Shown here piece after piece: positions 45,564 through 54,220 of a DNA stretch of 64,000 bases. Origin of the DNA: Halobacillus sp. Nhm2S1 (GTDB lineage: Bacteria > Bacillota > Bacilli > Bacillales > Halobacillaceae); the NCBI RefSeq assembly GCF_019599545.1, contig NZ_JAIEZV010000001.1:558001-622000 (forward strand). The letters run 5' to 3'. The position numbers and the translations under genes were made by a program. Every line of letters begins with the position of its first letter. Position 1 is the first letter of the stretch. Under the pieces are notes generated by a model. That model had not been told where the DNA came from. It made no database searches and saw nothing but the letters and a program-made list of their open reading frames with translations.

Positions 45564-47066
45564 TCACACAGGCTTTTTGACTAATGATTGGTTTTCATAG
45601 TAGGAATCAATGACTTGAAGCTCAGAATAAGGAATCTTCTCATCGCCGACAATTTGGTAACCTCCAAATCCTATGCCGGTCAGCAATACCACATCACCTG
45701 TCCTTGCAAGATCAAGCGCCAAGTGGATGCCTTCTTCTCTATGCAACCGTGTATGGATGTGCGGGGAGGATGGCTGCTTGAATCCACGACAAACATCATT
45801 CACGACCTCTTGCCGATCCGCATGGCCTGGTTGATCGACGCTTACAATCACTTCATCCGCCACACTTTCAACTGCCCTTGCCATGAGGGGTCGTTTTTTA
45901 GGATCTCGTAATCCAATTCCGGTAATCATGACAATCAATTTCCGATGTGGAATTTGTTTAACGGATTCTAAGACATGGGCCAACGCATCCGGGGTATGGG
46001 CATAGTCGAGGATAAGCTGATAAGGTACATCTTTATCCACTATTTGAAAACGGCCTTCAGGTTTGCGAATGTGACTGATGACAGAAAGGATTGAGGCGAT
46101 CGAGAAACCGACTTGATGACAGGCGGCCATAGCTGCGAGTAAATTCGATACATTGTATTCGCCAAACACAGGAGCCTGGACCGTATATTTGGTTCCGAAA
46201 GCATCCAGTTCAAAGGTGGTCCCTGTTCTAGTCGTATGGATATGAGAGGCTTGAATATCGGCGGGCTGACGGATCCCGTACGTGATGGCTGGACCTTTAA
46301 ATGTATGGATGAGATCATCAGCCATCAGTGGGTCATCGGCATTAATCACTGCTTGATCCGCTTGTTTAAACAATTTCATTTTCGCCTTTTTGTAAGCGTC
46401 CATGGTTTGATGAAATTCTAAATGTTCCGGGGTGAGATTGGTGTGGATCGCTACATTGAAGTGGATGGTTTCCAGTCTTTTTTGTTCAAGAGCGATCGAT
46501 GTGGATTCAATTACGGCTGCCTGCATCTTTTTCTCACAAAAATATTCCAATACTTTATGGATATCCGGTGCTTCAGGAGTCGTTGGAACCGTCTGTTTGA
46601 AATTGGTTTTCTCGCGGTCATCCCAAATCCCTGCAGTTCCGAGCGATCCTGTCCGGAATGAAAGGCTGTTTAAAATGGAATGCGTGAATGTTGCCACCGT
46701 CGTTTTCCCATTCGTCCCCGTAACCCCAATCGTATGTAAAGATTCTGAAGGTGAACCACACACAATAGAAGACAATACAGCAAGCGCAGAACGACTGTCT
46801 TTCACATGAATAAAGCTCAGGTGAGGATGTTCGGCTGCAAAAAGGTCCAACATATGATTATCCGTTCCAACAACAGTGCGAGCCCCCGCTTCAATCGCCT
46901 GTTTTATATAGAAATGCCCATCATGATGTTCACCTTTTATGCAGATAAAGGCATCCCCTGCTTCGATTTCCCTTGAATCATAAGACACAGAACGAATTTC
47001 CTGGCGATCCGGGCCCTGGAAAGAACCGTTCAATAGCTCGTCCAGGATATACGTCTTCTTTTTCAT
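45564..47066 (-). CDS. MurE-like Mur ligase (paralogue, specificity unknown)
   Basis: 500 residues with the Mur ligase order: UDP-sugar-binding domain (1-105), ATP-binding domain with GVTGTNGKTTVATF near residue 118, and C-terminal domain with LDYAHTPDAL. The closest type is UDP-MurNAc-L-Ala-D-Glu:diamino-acid ligase. The DNPR motif of diaminopimelate-adding MurE is replaced by DQPG (near residue 412), so the added residue is probably not meso-DAP. It lies just upstream of dpp-ykf. A wall-peptide recycling ligase, an ornithine- or lysine-adding enzyme, or a non-murein role are all possible. Confidence 0.85.
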   Translation of the reverse strand: MKKKTYILDELLNGSFQGPDRQEIRSVSYDSREIEAGDAFICIKGEHHDGHFYIKQAIEAGARTVVGTDNHMLDLFAAEHPHLSFIHVKDSRSALAVLSSIVCGSPSESLHTIGVTGTNGKTTVATFTHSILNSLSFRTGSLGTAGIWDDREKTNFKQTVPTTPEAPDIHKVLEYFCEKKMQAAVIESTSIALEQKRLETIHFNVAIHTNLTPEHLEFHQTMDAYKKAKMKLFKQADQAVINADDPLMADDLIHTFKGPAITYGIRQPADIQASHIHTTRTGTTFELDAFGTKYTVQAPVFGEYNVSNLLAAMAACHQVGFSIASILSVISHIRKPEGRFQIVDKDVPYQLILDYAHTPDALAHVLESVKQIPHRKLIVMITGIGLRDPKKRPLMARAVESVADEVIVSVDQPGHADRQEVVNDVCRGFKQPSSPHIHTRLHREEGIHLALDLARTGDVVLLTGIGFGGYQIVGDEKIPYSELQVIDSYYENQSLVKKPV

Positions 47067-47182
47067 ATCATCATCCTCTGTTCGTTAAAATCCGCTTTAT
47101 TTCGGTAAAGCACTATATTTCTCTCATTTCCCACATTCAAGATTGTTGAAACCTGACATCTCGAATTCATTATTCTTCACAT

Positions 47183-47218
47183 AAAAAAGGCAGCGCCTCG
47201 TGCGGCGCTGCCTTTTTT
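47183..47218. terminator. Terminator
   Basis: AAAAAAGGCAGCGCC pairs with GGCGCTGCCTTTTTT across a 6-nt loop; symmetric T runs. It follows the small gene at 47233-47379. Confidence 0.9.
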
Positions 47219-47232
47219 CTAGAGAAAATAGG

Positions 47233-47379
47233 TTATAAAAGACGAATATGTGTGATTTTTGCTTGCGGGTTACTTTTCAAATGACTCTCGCGCGCTTTTT
47301 CTTTATGCGAAGCATACACAGGTACCTGTTTCACTACGCCTGATTTTGCCTGGTAATAGATTAAATATTTTTCGGCCAT
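47233..47379 (-). CDS. Small hypothetical protein
   Basis: 48 residues, basic, starting AEKYLIYYQAKSGVVKQV, with a strand-strand-helix-strand appearance (ASHKEKARESHLK, then AKITHIRLL). ATG at 47379 follows AAGG/AGAG; a terminator follows the stop. I do not recognise the family. Confidence 0.6.
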   Translation of the reverse strand: MAEKYLIYYQAKSGVVKQVPVYASHKEKARESHLKSNPQAKITHIRLL

Positions 47380-47534
47380 TCTACTCTACCTTTCCTGGTT
47401 CATTCTTGCTTCAAGTATTTGCAGGAATAGACAGGAATATACATGGTAGGCTTTTGTACGGGTTGGGGCAACCTTGCGCGGGGTTGAGGAGGGCTTGCGC
47501 GTGAATCACGCACTGAAGGCCTGATTCGCTCAAA

Positions 47535-47579
47535 CAAAAGAGAAGCAGCATCACTGCATGTCTGCAATGATCTGCTTCT
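47535..47579 (-). terminator. Terminator of carotenoid block 2
   Basis: AGAAGCAG pairs with CTGCTTCT (47541-47579) with inner pairing TGCA/TGCA, read leftward into TCTTTTG. It overlaps the crtM stop codon. Confidence 0.65.
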
Positions 47580-48387
47580 TCTCCTGATCGGTCACGTAAT
47601 TACGATGGTTGAATACATGATAGCCGTTTTTTCTTACGGTCGGGAGGATGGCCCGATACATTTTGGCGGCGCCTCCGACCGGTGTCCGTGAATAAATCGG
47701 ATAATCCGGTAATGTCCTCATTGCCTTGTCATAGTAGAATTCTGCATCAGAGGCCAAGTCTTCCCACATGCTGATGAACGCTTGATTGACCCTTTTCTCT
47801 TTCAGATCAAAAAACGTATAGCCATGAAGATCCATCACTTCTTGGGGTAAGTAAATGCGGTCAATTTCCATGTCCTCGCCAATGTCCCGGAGGATGTTGG
47901 TGATTTGCATGGCGTAGCCGAGTTCAATCGCCCCTTGACGGAGAGCTCCCACTTTTCCTGGAGCGATGACAGGCAGAAGCATCAGACCAACGGTACTTGC
48001 GACATGATAACAATAGTCTAACAAATCTTCTTTTGTACGGATGGTGGTGGGGTACAGGTCCATGCGCTGACCTTTGATCATGTCATAATAGGGTGCGGGA
48101 TCGATGGAGAAGTGTCTGAAGACATCATCGAGCGCGAGCCAGGAAGGGTCTGTGAGTTCGAGCTTCCCTTCCATAAATTGATCAAATTGCTGGGAAAAAG
48201 ATTCTAGTTCTGCTTTTGGGTTATCTCCTTCATCTACGATATCATCGACGCGACGGCAAAAGGCATAAATCGCCCAAACCGCTCTTTTCTGCTGTTTGGG
48301 CAGCATAGCGAATGCTTTTGAGAACGTTTTGGAGTGCTTTTCGATTACTTTACGACAATGATCGTATGCTTGGTTCAAGTCCGTCAT
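47551..48387 (-). CDS. crtM: Diapophytoene (dehydrosqualene) synthase CrtM
   Basis: 278 residues, squalene/phytoene synthase family. The two aspartate-rich prenyl-diphosphate motifs are DDIVDEGD (near residue 50) and NILRDIGED (near 167). In a cluster with crtN-type genes and no crtE/crtB, head-to-head joining of two farnesyl diphosphates to C30 diapophytoene is most likely. ATG at 48387 (8 nt after GAGGTG) is preferred to the GTG at 48390, which overlaps the crtN stop. Confidence 0.9.
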   Translation of the reverse strand: MTDLNQAYDHCRKVIEKHSKTFSKAFAMLPKQQKRAVWAIYAFCRRVDDIVDEGDNPKAELESFSQQFDQFMEGKLELTDPSWLALDDVFRHFSIDPAPYYDMIKGQRMDLYPTTIRTKEDLLDYCYHVASTVGLMLLPVIAPGKVGALRQGAIELGYAMQITNILRDIGEDMEIDRIYLPQEVMDLHGYTFFDLKEKRVNQAFISMWEDLASDAEFYYDKAMRTLPDYPIYSRTPVGGAAKMYRAILPTVRKNGYHVFNHRNYVTDQEKKQIIADMQ

Positions 48388-48389
48388 CA

Positions 48390-49865
48390 CTAAACACCTC
48401 GCTTGTAATTATGCCTTTCTTTGACCTCATATTGCAAATAATCTGCCAACAATTTTGCTCCCTGCATGACGATTGGTACGCCTCCGCCTGGATGTATGGA
48501 AGCTCCAACCGCATACACATTTCCTATCGCGTACGGCTGCAGTTGTGGGCGGAACACCCCTGATTGGAAAAGGGTCGGGGCTATTCCGAAACTTCCTCCT
48601 GCATATAAGCCTTCACGTTCAGCATCTTCAGGGGTCCGGACATGCATCCATTCTATATGTTTTCTTAAATCTGGGAATCCCCGTTCCTCCATGGCATCAA
48701 TGACGCTTTCGACCAACTGATCCTTTTTCTCCCAATCCACAGCTTCTCCTGTAGGAACAGGGATCAATGTATAGAGGACTCCTTTTCCTACAGGTGCGAG
48801 TGAAGGGTCCACTAAGGAAGGATGGAAGGTATAAAACGACGGATCATCCGGCAGTTGTTTATCCACGAACACCTGCCGCATATGGCGGTCAAAGTCTCGG
48901 GACATGAAGAACTGGTGGATGGAGTCGTTTTCATAGATGCGGTCAAGTCCCATATAGAGCAAGAGACAACCTGAGGAAGGAGTATATTTCCGTTGAAGCT
49001 GATTTTCAGCAGGCATGATTTTGTCCATCAGAGGAAAATCCCCGTTCAAAATGAGCTCATCGAATGTGACCTTTTCTCCCCCTGCCATTATGGATATCGC
49101 TCTATCTTTCTTAGTTTCCACACGGTCTACAGAAGTTCCTTTGAAAATTTGAACGCCTCTTTTTTCCAATTCCTCCTCGATGATCTCAACAAGATGAGCA
49201 TAGCCGCCTTTCATGTACCAGATGCCATGCTCATGTTCACTATAAGACACGAGCGAGTACATCGCCGGCGATTGTTCAGGATGACCTCCGATGTACAACG
49301 TTTGTAGCGTGTAGGCTTCTACAAGACGCTCATCGTCAAAGTAGCTGCGCATCATTTTCTTCACGTTTTGGTAAGCTTTTAACTTGATTAATGTTTTTAA
49401 GTTTTTACGGGAGAAAAACGTTCGTTTTTCTACGAAAGATTTTTCAAGAAACTGAGCTTTCCCTTGCATAAAACGGACCCGCATATCATTTAAGAACCGG
49501 TCGAAATGCATTTCATTGCCAGGAAACTTCTCCTTCAACTCTGCTTTTTGTTTTTCAGCTTCGGAATATTTATTGAACGTCGTGCCGTCAGGGAAATGGA
49601 TGTTATAAAGAGGGTCGCATGGAATCAAAGGAATGCGGTCCCTCGCAATTCCACCCTCTTCTAGTATACTGAGAAGCATTTCAGGCAGAAGGACGATCGT
49701 AGGTCCCTGGTCGATTTTGAACGCTCCGTGCCGTTCGTAAGTAAGTCTCCCTCCGAGCACATCTTTCTTTTCATAGATGGAAACTTTCCTGTTCGGATCG
49801 TTGGATAAGAGCAGGGCCGTTACGAGACCCCCGATACCACCGCCGACAATCGTCGTCTTTGTCAT
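48390..49865 (-). CDS. crtN: Diapophytoene desaturase (CrtN-like)
   Basis: 491 residues. FAD motif [16 protein letters not shown] at the start, [13 protein letters not shown], and C-terminal [19 protein letters not shown] plus [20 protein letters not shown]. The C-terminus matches staphylococcal CrtN best of the three desaturase-type proteins here, so this is the preferred candidate for stepwise desaturation of diapophytoene. ATG at 49865 follows GAGGAGGTG and overlaps the stop of the preceding gene (ATGA). Confidence 0.85.
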   Translation of the reverse strand: MTKTTIVGGGIGGLVTALLLSNDPNRKVSIYEKKDVLGGRLTYERHGAFKIDQGPTIVLLPEMLLSILEEGGIARDRIPLIPCDPLYNIHFPDGTTFNKYSEAEKQKAELKEKFPGNEMHFDRFLNDMRVRFMQGKAQFLEKSFVEKRTFFSRKNLKTLIKLKAYQNVKKMMRSYFDDERLVEAYTLQTLYIGGHPEQSPAMYSLVSYSEHEHGIWYMKGGYAHLVEIIEEELEKRGVQIFKGTSVDRVETKKDRAISIMAGGEKVTFDELILNGDFPLMDKIMPAENQLQRKYTPSSGCLLLYMGLDRIYENDSIHQFFMSRDFDRHMRQVFVDKQLPDDPSFYTFHPSLVDPSLAPVGKGVLYTLIPVPTGEAVDWEKKDQLVESVIDAMEERGFPDLRKHIEWMHVRTPEDAEREGLYAGGSFGIAPTLFQSGVFRPQLQPYAIGNVYAVGASIHPGGGVPIVMQGAKLLADYLQYEVKERHNYKRGV

Positions 49866-51346
49866 ATCGGCTGCACCTCCTCTTCCCTGATCCATCCTGT
49901 CGTTATCCTGGCTGATTCAAGAATGGTCGGCAATCCGCTTCCCGGGTGGGTGCCGCCGCCGACGAGCCAGCAGTGATCAAGTTCCTGGAATCTGTTGTGC
50001 GGCCGGAAGTACATCATCTGGGAAAGCTGGTGACCAAGACTGAACGTCGCGCCCTGATGCACGAAATGATCGGTCTGCCACTGCTTGGGAGTAAGGACTT
50101 TCTCCTCGACGACGTGGCTGCGGATATCCGTAAACCCTGTTTTCTTCTCGATTTCGTCATAGATCAACGATTTGAATGTTTCCTGCTTGTCGTCCCAGTC
50201 GATTTCGGAATAATTGTTCGGCACCGGGGCTAAGATATAGACGGCCGAATGTCCCTCTGGCGCAAGCGTAGGATCGGTCACACTTGCGTTATGGATATAG
50301 ATGGACGGCTCATCGGACAGGACGAGATCTTTCGTCATTTCATTCACATTATTTTGATAATCCTCTGCAAAAAGAATGGTATGGTGTGGCATGTCGTACT
50401 TTTTATCAAGCCCTACATAGATCATGAATGTAGAGCATGAAAACTTCTTCTTTTCGAGCTTCTCTTTGGAATGGCGGCGCAGGACGCCGTCATCGACTAA
50501 GCGGGTCATCGCTTCAGCGAAGTCTGCATTGATGATGTATTCATCCGCCTTCACCGTCTCTCCTGAGTCAAGCACAAGGCCAGTGATTTCTTTGCCTGAG
50601 ACGTTGATTTTCTGAACTCCTTCATTCAAATGAATCTTTCCCCCGTGCTCCTCCGTCACTTTAGCCATCGCTTTCGACAGTTGATTGACTCCTCCGATCG
50701 GATGAAACACTCCCCACTCGTGTTCCATGTAAGAGAGTATAGAGAAGGCTCCCGGACATTCCCATGGGGACATGCCTAAGTACTTTGCCTGAAACGTAAA
50801 AGCAATTTTGAGCCGCTCGTCTGTAAAGTAATCGGAAAGCACGTCATAAACGGATTTCCCAAGGGATAGTTTCGGGAGTGCTTTCAGCGCCCTTTTACTC
50901 ATATAGTCCGTCAGTTTGTTGTGTTTCGTTTGCAAAAGAGGCATCAGCGCCTGCATTTTTTCCCTTGTATCATGCATGAAGTTTTCATATCCGGCCTCAT
51001 TGCCCGGGAAATGCTCAGAAATGACATCCAGCATTTTTTCCCGTTCCCGGTACATGGGTACTCTTTTTCCGTCAAATTGAAGTTCATACATGGGGGAAAG
51101 TTCTTTCAAATCCATGTAATCATGGACATTTCTTCCTGACATTTCGAAGATCTCCTCCATGATTTGGGGCATACTCAAAAATGTCGGTCCAATATCGAAT
51201 GTATAGTCCCCGAGCGAAAAATGACCGTTCCTTCCGCCCACATAGGATTGTTTTTCATAAACATGAACGTCATAGCCTTTAGCTGCTAGGATCATCGCTG
51301 AGGCTAAGCCTCCAGGTCCCGCTCCGATTATGGCGATTCTCTTCAT
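49862..51346 (-). CDS. Second phytoene-desaturase-family protein (CrtN/CrtI-like)
   Basis: 494 residues. FAD motif IAIIGAGPGGLASAMILAAKG, YEKQSYVGGRNG, GPTFLSMP, and C-terminal GATFSLGHQLSQMMYFRP and LVGGGTHPGSGLPTILESAR. The C-terminal motif is more CrtI-like than that of its neighbour. It may do further desaturation or oxidation at the chain end (CrtNb/CrtNc role). ATG at 51346 follows GAAGGTGG; upstream in-frame codons lie in the promoter region. First gene of block 2. Confidence 0.85.
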   Translation of the reverse strand: MKRIAIIGAGPGGLASAMILAAKGYDVHVYEKQSYVGGRNGHFSLGDYTFDIGPTFLSMPQIMEEIFEMSGRNVHDYMDLKELSPMYELQFDGKRVPMYREREKMLDVISEHFPGNEAGYENFMHDTREKMQALMPLLQTKHNKLTDYMSKRALKALPKLSLGKSVYDVLSDYFTDERLKIAFTFQAKYLGMSPWECPGAFSILSYMEHEWGVFHPIGGVNQLSKAMAKVTEEHGGKIHLNEGVQKINVSGKEITGLVLDSGETVKADEYIINADFAEAMTRLVDDGVLRRHSKEKLEKKKFSCSTFMIYVGLDKKYDMPHHTILFAEDYQNNVNEMTKDLVLSDEPSIYIHNASVTDPTLAPEGHSAVYILAPVPNNYSEIDWDDKQETFKSLIYDEIEKKTGFTDIRSHVVEEKVLTPKQWQTDHFVHQGATFSLGHQLSQMMYFRPHNRFQELDHCWLVGGGTHPGSGLPTILESARITTGWIREEEVQPI

Positions 51347-51372
51347 AACCATCCACCTTCTCTCCTGAACTT

Positions 51373-51405
51373 CTACTGTGCAATCATTATACAAAATATG
51401 TACAA
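51373..51405 (-). promoter_or_regulatory. Triple 11-bp direct repeat over the crt promoter (CarH/LitR-like operator)
   Basis: Read leftward, three contiguous 11-mers are TTGTACATATT (51405-51395), TTGTATAATGA (51394-51384) and TTGCACAGTAG (51383-51373). They fit the TnTACA core and 11-bp period of CarH/LitR operators, with one deviation in each of the second and third. The -10 box TATAAT (51391-51386) lies in the middle repeat, 27 bp before the transcriptional leader meets the crt start. No good -35 box is seen. No carH/litR gene is in the window. Confidence 0.6.
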
Positions 51406-51621
51406 AGGGAGCTATTGATCCATCTTCATCAATGTGCTCTGCCATTTTTTCCATTTCTATATACTCATTTTTTACCCTTCCGGTGGATGTTATAACCCTC
51501 TACTTTAGTAAAGTATTACTTTCGCTCCTTGATCTTCATATTCCTTCTTACGATTTAAGGTGGATCACACAAGGATAATAAAGGGAATCGAGGGGATAAT
51601 ATGGTCGAAGGAGGCATGGTT

Positions 51622-51825
51622 ATGTATTCAAATCAAAGAATTTCCGGACCTTATTACCCTTCCCATTCGACCCACAACCCGCCTCACAACCAATACAGCA
51701 ACGAACAGTTGAACCATTGGTGTGAGGAGCTGGATCAGTGTGAACATCACCAGGAGCAACAATCGGACAGCATGCACCAAAAAAGTAAAATCACAAAACT
51801 TTCGCCCCCGACTTTCATGATTTGA
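51622..51825 (+). CDS. Small His/Gln/Asn-rich hypothetical protein
   Basis: 67 residues rich in Ser, His, Gln, Asn and Pro with two Cys flanking an acidic patch (NHWCEELDQCEHHQEQ). Composition resembles spore-coat-associated small proteins, but no family is recognised. ATG at 51622 is about 7 nt after AAGGAGG; an ATG two codons earlier is too close to that site. It lies just before sscA-like on the same strand. Confidence 0.55.
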   Translation: MYSNQRISGPYYPSHSTHNPPHNQYSNEQLNHWCEELDQCEHHQEQQSDSMHQKSKITKLSPPTFMI

Positions 51826-51900
51826 TGAACGTGGGTAGATGACCATACACAGTCCCTCTCTCGTGCATAGGCTACGAATGTAACAACAGGAGGTGAGCTT

Positions 51901-52026
51901 ATGTACGGAGGCTATCCTTACGGAGGAAGACGGTGCCACAGACCACGACGTTACGGCAATAACTTCGCCTTGATCGTCGTATTGTTCATCCTATTGATCA
52001 TCGTAGGTGCAGCATTTTACTGCTAA
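51901..52026 (+). CDS. YjcZ/SscA-family sporulation mini-protein
   Basis: 41 residues. A Tyr/Gly/Arg/Cys-rich head ([14 protein letters not shown]) precedes a single helix with the family signature [18 protein letters not shown]. SscA-type proteins help coat assembly and germination in B. subtilis. Strong ribosome site GGAGGTGA before ATG. Confidence 0.85.
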   Translation: MYGGYPYGGRRCHRPRRYGNNFALIVVLFILLIIVGAAFYC

Positions 52027-52063
52027 TACGGATGGGTGCTTGAAAAAGAAACGATCAACACAA

Positions 52064-52170
52064 GACAAGGGACAGGAGGATGACCTTCCCCCTGACTTGT
52101 CCAGCGTCTTTTGGAAAAAGTAGAAGCAGACGCTGAGTGAGGAAGGGAGAAGAACATACTTCTCCCCCTT
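52064..52170. other. Three tandem hairpins downstream of sscA-like gene
   Basis: GACAAG/CTTGTC (52064-52101, inner pairing imperfect), CAGCGTCT/AGACGCTG (52102-52135) and GGGAGAAG/CTTCTCCC (52145-52166) follow one another with almost no gap. None has a clear T tract. No gene fits in this stretch. Confidence 0.4.
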
Positions 52171-52196
52171 TACAAGACTCATCTTTTTCTTTTTCC

Positions 52197-52236
52197 TAAA
52201 AAAGGACACAGCCTTCAATGGGCTGTGTCCTTTTTG
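52197..52236 (-). terminator. Terminator after PAS-GGDEF-EAL gene
   Basis: AAAAGGACACAGCC pairs with GGCTGTGTCCTTTT across a 7-nt loop, with T runs on both sides. Confidence 0.9.
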
Positions 52237-54192
52237 TTAGTGGATGGATTTGTTTTCAAAGACTGTGATTAATTCCTCAGGGGGCAGCGGTTTACTGTAG
52301 AAATACCCTTGGATCTCATCACACTTTTCACTTTTCAGGAAGTCCCATTGTTCAGCGGTCTCTACACCTTCGGCAATGACTTTCATATTTAATGAATGGG
52401 ACATGTGGATGATTGATTTTACAATCGCTTGATTCTGCACCTGATTCTCGCTGATGAAAACTTTATCGATCTTCAATTTGCTTACAGGGAAGCGACTCAA
52501 GTATTTGAGTGATGAATATCCGGTACCAAAGTCATCGATCGAGACGTGTACGCCCAGATTTCGGAGGTCATTCAGCGTCTGGATAATGTACTCTTCATTC
52601 GTCATCGCCATGGATTCGGTAATTTCAAGTTCAAGATACATAGGGTCAAGTCCGGTTTCTTCTAAGACCTGTTTCACCCGGCTGACGAGATCTTTTTGTA
52701 AAAACTGCAGGGCTGAAAGATTCACACCAACGATGACAGCTGGAAACCCTTCTTCCTGCCACTGCTTATTCTGACGACAGGCTTCCCGTATGACCCAATC
52801 GCCAATTTCAAAGATCTGGCCGTTTTTCTCTGCGACCGGAATGAAAGTCGCGGGGGAAATCCTCCCTTTTTCAGGATGATTCCAGCGGATCAAAGCTTCG
52901 AGGCCGACAATTTCGCCTGTGTGAATGCTTTTTTGAGGTTGATAGTGCAACTCCAATTGATTTTCTTTCAATGCTTTACGAAGTTCAGAATCGATGGAAA
53001 GCATTTGTTCAAACTCTTCACTGATGGATGCATTATAGCAAAGGTAATCATTTCGCTGCTGTTCTTTAACGGTGTACATCGCGCTGTCGGCCTGCTTGAT
53101 GAGATCGCCCGCTGTTTTTCCATGCTGTGGGTATAGACTGATGCCAATGCTTACGGATGTGTACAGCTCGTACCCGTCAATGACGACAGGCTCACGAAAG
53201 GCTTCAATCAATTTCTGTGCCAAACACTCTGCATCCTTCTGGTCATTGACTTGTCTTTGCAGTACAAGGAACTCATCCCCTCCCATCCGGGCCATGAACG
53301 TGTCTGCCCCCTGATGCTGTTTCAATCTTGACGCACAAGCTTTCAACAGTTCATCCCCGAAAGAATATCCAAGGGTGTCATTGATCTGTTTGAAATAATC
53401 GAGGTCGATGAAGTGGACAGCGAGCCCCTCCTTTTCTTCGATGGCCTCTTTGACCATATCCATGAAATAATACCGGTTGGGAAGCTCCGTCAGCTCATCA
53501 TAATAGGACATGAATTCAATTTTTCTCTCGTTATGTACACGTTCGGTGATGTCCCGAACGATGGCTACGCGTAAAATACGGCCTTCCTGCGGGTAAGGAT
53601 GGGCGAGGACTTCGATATAAAAAGGGGTCCCGTCTTTCTTGACCGCTTGCAACACATATGGCTGTTCGGGATAGCTTAGAAAAAGCCTGTGAAGCGTTTC
53701 ATGCTCACGTTCTGAGGTGAGTGTGAACGCGTCCTGCTTCACCATTTCTTCTTTTTTGTAACCGAACATGGAAGCGAGGGTATGATCACAATCAATGATC
53801 TTCCCTTTGTCATGAATGACCATCCCCTCGGAAGGAACCACCAATCGTTGTTCCATTTTCTTCTTCACTTCGAACGTTTGATCAAGCATGGGGACGGGTT
53901 GAAGAAAGATGGCGTATAAGGATCTATCGTGCTCCATCTGTCGGCACTGCACCTTGTACAAACAGCCCCCAGATGGGGAAAGCTCCACCATTTTCGGTGC
54001 TTCTTCCTTCTTCAATTGATGAAAATCAAGGAGATCGAGGAGTGATTGGACATCTCCGTCGATCAACTCTCCCGATTTCTCATTAAACCGAAGCAGCCTG
54101 CCTTCTGCATCCACAAAAAGGAGGGCATCATTCATTTGTTGATAGATCCATTCATCTATAGGTAATGCAAGCTCTCTCAAACGGTCCGACAT
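52237..54192 (-). CDS. PAS-PAS-GGDEF-EAL cyclic-di-GMP enzyme
   Basis: 651 residues, no membrane segment. Two PAS regions (about 12-105 and 125-225, the second ending RVAIVRDITERVH), a GGDEF domain with intact ARMGGDEF (near residue 303) and an EAL domain with GLEALIRW (near 433), LEITES, DDFGTGYSSL, KIDKVF and VIAEGVET. The residues for both synthesis and breakdown of c-di-GMP are present. The inhibitory RxxD site is not conserved. Which activity dominates cannot be read from the sequence. ATG at 54192 follows AGGGGG. Confidence 0.9.
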   Translation of the reverse strand: MSDRLRELALPIDEWIYQQMNDALLFVDAEGRLLRFNEKSGELIDGDVQSLLDLLDFHQLKKEEAPKMVELSPSGGCLYKVQCRQMEHDRSLYAIFLQPVPMLDQTFEVKKKMEQRLVVPSEGMVIHDKGKIIDCDHTLASMFGYKKEEMVKQDAFTLTSEREHETLHRLFLSYPEQPYVLQAVKKDGTPFYIEVLAHPYPQEGRILRVAIVRDITERVHNERKIEFMSYYDELTELPNRYYFMDMVKEAIEEKEGLAVHFIDLDYFKQINDTLGYSFGDELLKACASRLKQHQGADTFMARMGGDEFLVLQRQVNDQKDAECLAQKLIEAFREPVVIDGYELYTSVSIGISLYPQHGKTAGDLIKQADSAMYTVKEQQRNDYLCYNASISEEFEQMLSIDSELRKALKENQLELHYQPQKSIHTGEIVGLEALIRWNHPEKGRISPATFIPVAEKNGQIFEIGDWVIREACRQNKQWQEEGFPAVIVGVNLSALQFLQKDLVSRVKQVLEETGLDPMYLELEITESMAMTNEEYIIQTLNDLRNLGVHVSIDDFGTGYSSLKYLSRFPVSKLKIDKVFISENQVQNQAIVKSIIHMSHSLNMKVIAEGVETAEQWDFLKSEKCDEIQGYFYSKPLPPEELITVFENKSIH

Positions 54193-54220
54193 TTGGTGTG
54201 CCCCCTAAAACAGCTGTGTT

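Noticed and set aside
47440-47530. GC-rich stretch with GCGCG and CACGC motifs before the crtM terminator
   Set aside because: Checked for tRNA or other RNA folding; no cloverleaf or known motif could be drawn.
52237-54192. Possibility that the GGDEF-EAL protein is catalytically dead
   Set aside because: Both GGDEF and EAL signature residues and the DDFGTG loop are intact.
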